Source: JBHELG01 sp046263195
GTDB lineage: Bacteria; Actinomycetota; Nitriliruptoria; Nitriliruptorales; JAHWKO01
Assembly: GCA_046263195.1 (NCBI GenBank)
Contig: JBHELG010000025.1
Location: 1-10,198, forward strand
Length of the DNA stretch: 10,198 nucleotides
Direction of reading: 5' to 3'
The position numbers and the translations under genes are program-made. Numbering within the stretch: the first letter of the stretch is position 1; each line of letters opens with the position of its first letter. The notes beneath the pieces are model-generated. The model ran no database searches. It had not been told where the DNA came from and saw nothing but the letters and a program-made list of their open reading frames with translations. Positions 7,419 to 10,198 of this stretch are shown one piece after another.

Positions 7419-9166
7419 TCCGACTCCTTCGAGTCCGAGGGTCCGAGGGAAGGCTTCCGTTTGCTGCCAGAGGCGTTGGAGGCGGGCTCCTCGTGCCATG
7501 TCCGTCGCTCACGTTCCTGGGTGTGGTCAACCACGAGCAGTTGGGCCCAGCGGGGCGGCTTCGTCGCGTGGCCCAGGTCGACCCCGACGAGGTGGCGGGT
7601 ATGGGGCCCGCCGGCCCGGTCGAAGCTTCGAGCTCGTTCGAGGACGGCGAAATGATCCCCCGTGACGCGCTCGTGCTGACGCAGGTGCTCCTGCCAATCG
7701 GCCACCTCGAACAGCTCGGTCATGCGGTGTCGATGCTCGACGTTTCGGAACAGGCCCCACCGGAACGCTCCGGTCTGGTAGCGATGGGTCCGCAACTGCC
7801 GCATGACCGCCAAGAACTCGGCGCTGTCGGCAGGGTCGATCTCCCACTCGGTGACGACGACGACCGGGCCGCCGGGGATCCGTGCGGAGTCGTCGTGCTT
7901 GCCCGCCCAGTCGTCCGGCAAGGTCGGCTCGACGATTTCCGACAGGGCAGGCAGCTTGACGTGCCGGGCGGCGAGTCCGATGAAGACCGCCGGGGCGCAG
8001 AAGAGAGCGATCGTCGGGGCGGCTCCCATGATCTCAGCGACGGCGCCGGCGGCGAGGGATCCGATGGGGTAGAAGCCGGTGAAGGCCAGCAGATAGATGC
8101 CCATGGCCCGCCCACGCACCCAGCGGGGGGCGCTCAGTTGGACCGTGGCGTTCAGGGTCGCCAGCGTCCATACCCAAAAGAGGCCCAGGAGAGCGAGCAG
8201 AGGGCCGTTCAGGGGCGGGAACCGAACCAACCCGAAGACGGCTCCTGCGCTGCCGAATCCGGCGAAGGCCAGCGGGATGATGTGACGTTCGGTTATGAGC
8301 CGGCGGGCGCGTTCCAGCGAGAGGGCTCCGAGCAGCGCGCCAGCGCCGAAGCAGGCGTAGAGACCGCCGTAGCCTTGCGCGCCCAGGCCGAGCGCGTCTT
8401 GTGCGACGTTGGGCAGCAGGGTCTGAACTGACGCCGAGGTGAGGGCAAACAGGCTCGTGATGGCCACCACCTGTCGGATGAGCCCCGTGTGACGGACGAA
8501 GCGGAGGCCGGTGAGCATCGCCCGCCGCACCGGCACGGGTTCCTCGGCCCGAAAGGCGCCGCTCAAGCTCAAGGCTGCTGCGCTGACGAACAGATAGCTG
8601 ATCCCGTTGAGAGCGAAGGCAAGGTCGGAGTGGCCGCCGCCGACCAGCAGCCCGCCGATGGCCGGCCCGAGGGCTCGGGCAACGTTGAACGTGCCGGACT
8701 GGAGCGAGACGGCGTTCGCCACGAGGGCGCGTGGGACGAGGTCTGGGACCGTCGCCTGGTAGGCGGGCAAGTTGATCGCCCCGGAGAGGCCGAGTCCGAG
8801 GCTGAGCACGACGAGCAGAGCCGGGGTCAGGGCACCGCCGTGGTCGAGCCAGGAAAGCACGAGCGCGAGTAGCGCGCTCGTGACGTTGACCCAGATGAGG
8901 ATCGCACGCCGATCGACGATGTCCGCCAGAGCGCCGGCTGGGATGCCAGCGAAGAGACGGGGGAGGAAGGAGCTCGCTACGACGAGACCCACCATGAACG
9001 GCGAGCCGGTCAATTCGAGCATCACCCACGACGCAGCTACCGCGTGGAGGAAGAGGCCCAGCGCCGAGACGAACGTTCCGGCGAGCAGGCGACGGTAATC
9101 CACGAGCCGTAGAGGAGCGAAGGCGGAGGCGAGGGCGGAAGTGGAGCCCGGTACTTGGTTGGTCAC
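7415..9166 (-). CDS. MFS exporter (MFS_3, transmembrane secretion effector type) with C-terminal ABM-like domain
   Basis: 583 aa. Residues about 25-405 form a 12-helix major facilitator transporter with the MFS motif A between TM2 and TM3 (GALADIVDRR, 78-87). The MFS_3 family includes siderophore and drug exporters, presumably proton-driven. Residues about 434-518 form a soluble alpha/beta domain like antibiotic biosynthesis monooxygenases (VVVVTEWEIDPADSAEFLAV, GAFRWGLF, DWQEHLRQHERVT). This fusion is known in the family, but its job is unclear. The last 40 or so residues are polar, rich in Ser, Lys, Glu, and look disordered. The start is GTG at 9164-9166 with GAGGA about 7 nt upstream. The stop overlaps the start of the sugar dehydrogenase lipoprotein gene (GTGA), so both are made from one transcript. 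It diverges from an ArsR-family gene with shared operators. The substrate cannot be inferred. Confidence 0.9.
   Translation of the reverse strand: MTNQVPGSTSALASAFAPLRLVDYRRLLAGTFVSALGLFLHAVAASWVMLELTGSPFMVGLVVASSFLPRLFAGIPAGALADIVDRRAILIWVNVTSALLALVLSWLDHGGALTPALLVVLSLGLGLSGAINLPAYQATVPDLVPRALVANAVSLQSGTFNVARALGPAIGGLLVGGGHSDLAFALNGISYLFVSAAALSLSGAFRAEEPVPVRRAMLTGLRFVRHTGLIRQVVAITSLFALTSASVQTLLPNVAQDALGLGAQGYGGLYACFGAGALLGALSLERARRLITERHIIPLAFAGFGSAGAVFGLVRFPPLNGPLLALLGLFWVWTLATLNATVQLSAPRWVRGRAMGIYLLAFTGFYPIGSLAAGAVAEIMGAAPTIALFCAPAVFIGLAARHVKLPALSEIVEPTLPDDWAGKHDDSARIPGGPVVVVTEWEIDPADSAEFLAVMRQLRTHRYQTGAFRWGLFRNVEHRHRMTELFEVADWQEHLRQHERVTGDHFAVLERARSFDRAGGPHTRHLVGVDLGHATKPPRWAQLLVVDHTQERERRTWHEEPASNASGSKRKPSLGPSDSKESE
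7424..7430 (-). promoter_or_regulatory. Ribosome binding site deciding the dehydrogenase GTG start
   Basis: On the minus strand GAAGGAG (7430-7424) stands 5 nt before GTG (7418-7416), inside the last codons of the exporter gene. It supports the shorter 439-aa product and translational coupling through the GTGA overlap. Confidence 0.8.
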
Positions 9167-9278
9167 AGGCGCATCCTCGCAGGAACGAACGGTGCCGCGC
9201 GATCGCTCTCGCCCGAGTGCACATGATCGCTGTGACCGTCGCCTCCCTAGCAGCAGCGAGCGCCAGGCGCGACAGCAA

Positions 9279-9285
9279 CAACCAA
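9279..9285. repeat. Extra operator half-site
   Basis: CAACCAA at 9279-9285 repeats, in direct orientation and 12 bp away, the left half of the operator at 9290-9305 (CAACCAA at 9291-9297). It has no partner arm. It may be a weak auxiliary site for the same regulator on the exporter side. Confidence 0.35.
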
Positions 9286-9289
9286 CTCT

Positions 9290-9305
9290 TCAACCAAGTG
9301 GTTGA
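9290..9305. promoter_or_regulatory. Operator 1, probable ArsR-family repressor site
   Basis: TCAACCAAGTGGTTGA is a perfect 7+7 bp inverted repeat with a 2-bp centre (AG). It matches operator 2 in every arm base. It covers the -35 of the rightward promoter (TTGACA at 9302-9307) and lies just downstream of the predicted start of the leftward transcript. Short two-fold symmetric sites in the promoter are typical for ArsR dimers; assignment to this regulator rests on position. Confidence 0.82.
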
Positions 9306-9331
9306 CAAACGCGCTTCCGTGGTTCTAGGCT
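9302..9331 (+). promoter_or_regulatory. Predicted rightward promoter for arsR-like and SRPBCC genes
   Basis: TTGACA (9302-9307), 18-bp spacer, TAGGCT (9326-9331). The -35 is a consensus match and the -10 fits the TANNNT form common in actinobacteria. The transcript would start near 9338, inside operator 2, giving a leader of about 30 nt that still contains the ribosome binding site at 9356-9360. Confidence 0.6.
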
Positions 9332-9350
9332 TCTCAACCAGTTGGTTGAA
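9322..9350 (-). promoter_or_regulatory. Possible leftward promoter for exporter and dehydrogenase genes
   Basis: On the minus strand TTCAAC (9350-9345), 17-bp spacer, TAGAAC (9327-9322). The -10 is good and the -35 is weak. The -35 overlaps operator 2 and the -10 overlaps the -10 of the rightward promoter by two bases, so the promoters would exclude each other. The transcript would start near 9316 and carry a leader of about 150 nt before the GTG at 9166. Confidence 0.4.
9334..9349. promoter_or_regulatory. Operator 2, probable ArsR-family repressor site
   Basis: TCAACCAGTTGGTTGA is a perfect 7+7 bp inverted repeat with centre GT, identical in both arms to operator 1 and 44 bp from it centre to centre, close to four helical turns. 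It covers the predicted start of the rightward transcript and the -35 of the leftward promoter, so occupancy would block both directions. Confidence 0.82.
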
Positions 9351-9355
9351 CACAT

Positions 9356-9360
9356 GGAGG
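9356..9360 (+). promoter_or_regulatory. Ribosome binding site deciding the TTG start of the ArsR-family gene
   Basis: GGAGG at 9356-9360 stands 6 nt before TTG 9367 in the ArsR frame. The nearby ATG at 9354 is in another frame and stops after seven codons. This site places the true start downstream of both operators. Confidence 0.8.
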
Positions 9361-9366
9361 ACGGCT

Positions 9367-9741
9367 TTGGGGTCTGATCCGCTCTCCCGGGTGTTTTCGG
9401 CCCTGGCCGATCCCATCCGGCGCGACATGGTGGCGCGGCTCTCTGTCGCGGATGCCACGGTGAGCGAGCTGGCAGAGCCCTATGACGTCACCATCCAGGC
9501 CGTTTCCAAGCACCTGAAGGTTCTGGAGGACGCCGGCCTGGTGAGCCGAAGCCGGGATGCTCAGCGCCGCCCGGTGCACCTCGAGGCAGAGGTCTTCGAA
9601 CTCATGACCAAGTGGATCGAGCGCTACCGGCGCCAGGCGGAAGAGCGCTACCGACGCCTCGACGATCTCCTCCGGTCGATGCCGGACGAGATCGAAGCCC
9701 CACCGCCACCCCAACAACCCCAGGAAGGAGCACGGACATGA
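9367..9741 (+). CDS. ArsR-family winged-helix transcriptional repressor, cysteine-free
   Basis: 124 aa starting at TTG 9367. Residues about 5-72 form the winged helix-turn-helix: DPLSRVFSALADPIRRDMV opens the domain, VSELAEPYDVTIQAVSKHLKVL (32-53) holds the recognition helix, and RSRDAQRRPVHL (61-72) is the wing. A helix at about 74-104 (KWIERYRRQAEERYRRL) would dimerise, and a Pro/Gln-rich tail ends the protein. It has no cysteine at all, so the thiolate metal sites of classical ArsR/SmtB sensors are impossible; it belongs with the ArsR regulators that sit beside SRPBCC genes. It most likely represses its own operon and the divergent exporter through the two palindromes upstream. The stop overlaps the next start as ATGA, so the two are coupled. 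A longer frame from ATG 9217 exists but would run through both operators and add about 50 residues with no family match. Confidence 0.92.
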   Translation: MGSDPLSRVFSALADPIRRDMVARLSVADATVSELAEPYDVTIQAVSKHLKVLEDAGLVSRSRDAQRRPVHLEAEVFELMTKWIERYRRQAEERYRRLDDLLRSMPDEIEAPPPPQQPQEGART

Positions 9742-10198
9742 CCACGACCACGCACGAGACCGGGATAACGGCCGATCCCGAGGTCCCCCTCATCCGTATC
9801 ACCCGGGAATTCGATGCCGCGCCCGAAAAGGTCTTCCGGGCGCACACGGATCCCGAGCTCCTCGTGCGATGGCTGGGCCCTCGCAGTTATGACATGCGAA
9901 TCGACCATTACGACTGCCGTACCGGCGGGTCATACCGTTATGTGCACGTCAGCGACGGCAACGAGTACGGCTTCCGCGGCTGCTTCCACGAGGTACGACC
10001 TAGTGAGCTGATCATCCAAACCTTCACCTTCGAGGGCGACCCGGATGGTGTCGCACTCGAGCGGCTCGTCCTCGAGGACCTCGGGGGCGGACGCACGCGA
10101 CTCACGGCGACCTCGCTCATGGAGTCGTTCGAGGCCCGTGATGCCATGATCGCCAGCGGCATGGAGGAGGGCGTCCGCGAAAGCTATGAGCGCCTGGA
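9738..10198 (+). CDS. SRPBCC / AHSA1-domain protein (C-terminus cut by window edge)
   Basis: 153 codons are visible and the frame is open at the right edge; most of the domain is present, probably short of a dozen or so residues. The START-like helix-grip fold of the AHSA1 (Aha1 C-terminal-like) family is recognised by ITREFDAAPEKVFRAHTDPELLVRWLGP near residues 20-48, the RTGGSYRY turn at about 61-68, the GCFHEVRPSELIIQTFTFEG strands, and the C-terminal helix GMEEGVRESYERL. These proteins have a hydrophobic cavity and are thought to bind small ligands; no reaction is established. AAGGAG at 9725-9730, 7 nt upstream, and the ATGA overlap with the ArsR-family gene show co-translation. Pairing of an ArsR regulator with an SRPBCC protein is common in actinobacteria and proteobacteria (established knowledge). 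A ligand-binding or buffering role for the regulated compound is inference. Confidence 0.9.
   Translation, partial: MTTTTHETGITADPEVPLIRITREFDAAPEKVFRAHTDPELLVRWLGPRSYDMRIDHYDCRTGGSYRYVHVSDGNEYGFRGCFHEVRPSELIIQTFTFEGDPDGVALERLVLEDLGGGRTRLTATSLMESFEARDAMIASGMEEGVRESYERL

Noticed and set aside
7382..8431. Plus-strand open frame (349 codons) opposite the exporter
   Set aside because: It is antisense to the ABM-like domain and late transmembrane helices, with no motif.
9163..9174. Three-codon minimal frame (ATG CGC CTG TGA, minus strand) overlapping the exporter GTG start
   Set aside because: It may be a tiny leader frame, but it uses the same ribosome binding site region as the exporter and four in-line codons arise easily by chance.
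8034..9458. Minus-strand open frame (474 codons) overlapping the exporter gene and reaching into the ArsR-family gene
   Set aside because: It is an alternate frame of the exporter, crosses the operators, and has an Arg/Pro/Ser-biased product with no match to any family.
1..10198. Insertion sequences, CRISPR arrays, tRNA or rRNA genes, phage modules
   Set aside because: No transposase, terminal inverted repeats, regularly spaced repeats or RNA gene signatures were seen.

Overview
The window reads as chromosomal DNA from a GC-rich bacterium, most likely an actinomycete relative (Actinomycetota). The reasons are the high GC content at third codon positions, several GTG and TTG starts, a topoisomerase pair that resembles the second type II topoisomerase (Topo IV type) of actinobacteria, and a TANNNT-type -10 element. 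I cannot place it to genus. No mobile element, rRNA, tRNA or CRISPR array is visible. Eight protein genes are supported; two run off the window edges.

Left part (1-5711): a mechanosensitive channel of the MscS family (minus strand, C-terminus cut by the window edge) is divergent from a type II topoisomerase operon, parE-like then parC-like (plus strand, 46 bp apart). All catalytic motifs of both subunits are present. The ParC-like subunit lacks a GyrA box in the first blade of its C-terminal domain but has a GyrA-box-like motif in a late blade. Two mutually exclusive hairpins follow the parC stop.

Middle (5712-7418): a small, diverged cold-shock-domain protein (plus strand) has a leader that can base-pair with its own ribosome binding site. 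It ends 9 bp from the convergent end of a secreted, PQQ-type sugar dehydrogenase lipoprotein gene (minus strand).

Right part (6099-10198) is a divergon. Leftward: an MFS exporter with a C-terminal monooxygenase-like (ABM) domain, translationally coupled by a GTGA overlap to the sugar dehydrogenase lipoprotein. Rightward: a cysteine-free ArsR-family repressor (TTG start), coupled by an ATGA overlap to an SRPBCC/AHSA1 protein that runs off the right edge. Between the two arms lie two 16-bp palindromes of nearly identical sequence, 44 bp apart centre to centre. They flank what look like overlapping face-to-face promoters. The simplest reading is that the ArsR protein represses both arms from these two operators, making exporter, extracellular dehydrogenase and SRPBCC protein one small-molecule-responsive regulon. 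The ligand cannot be told from the sequence.
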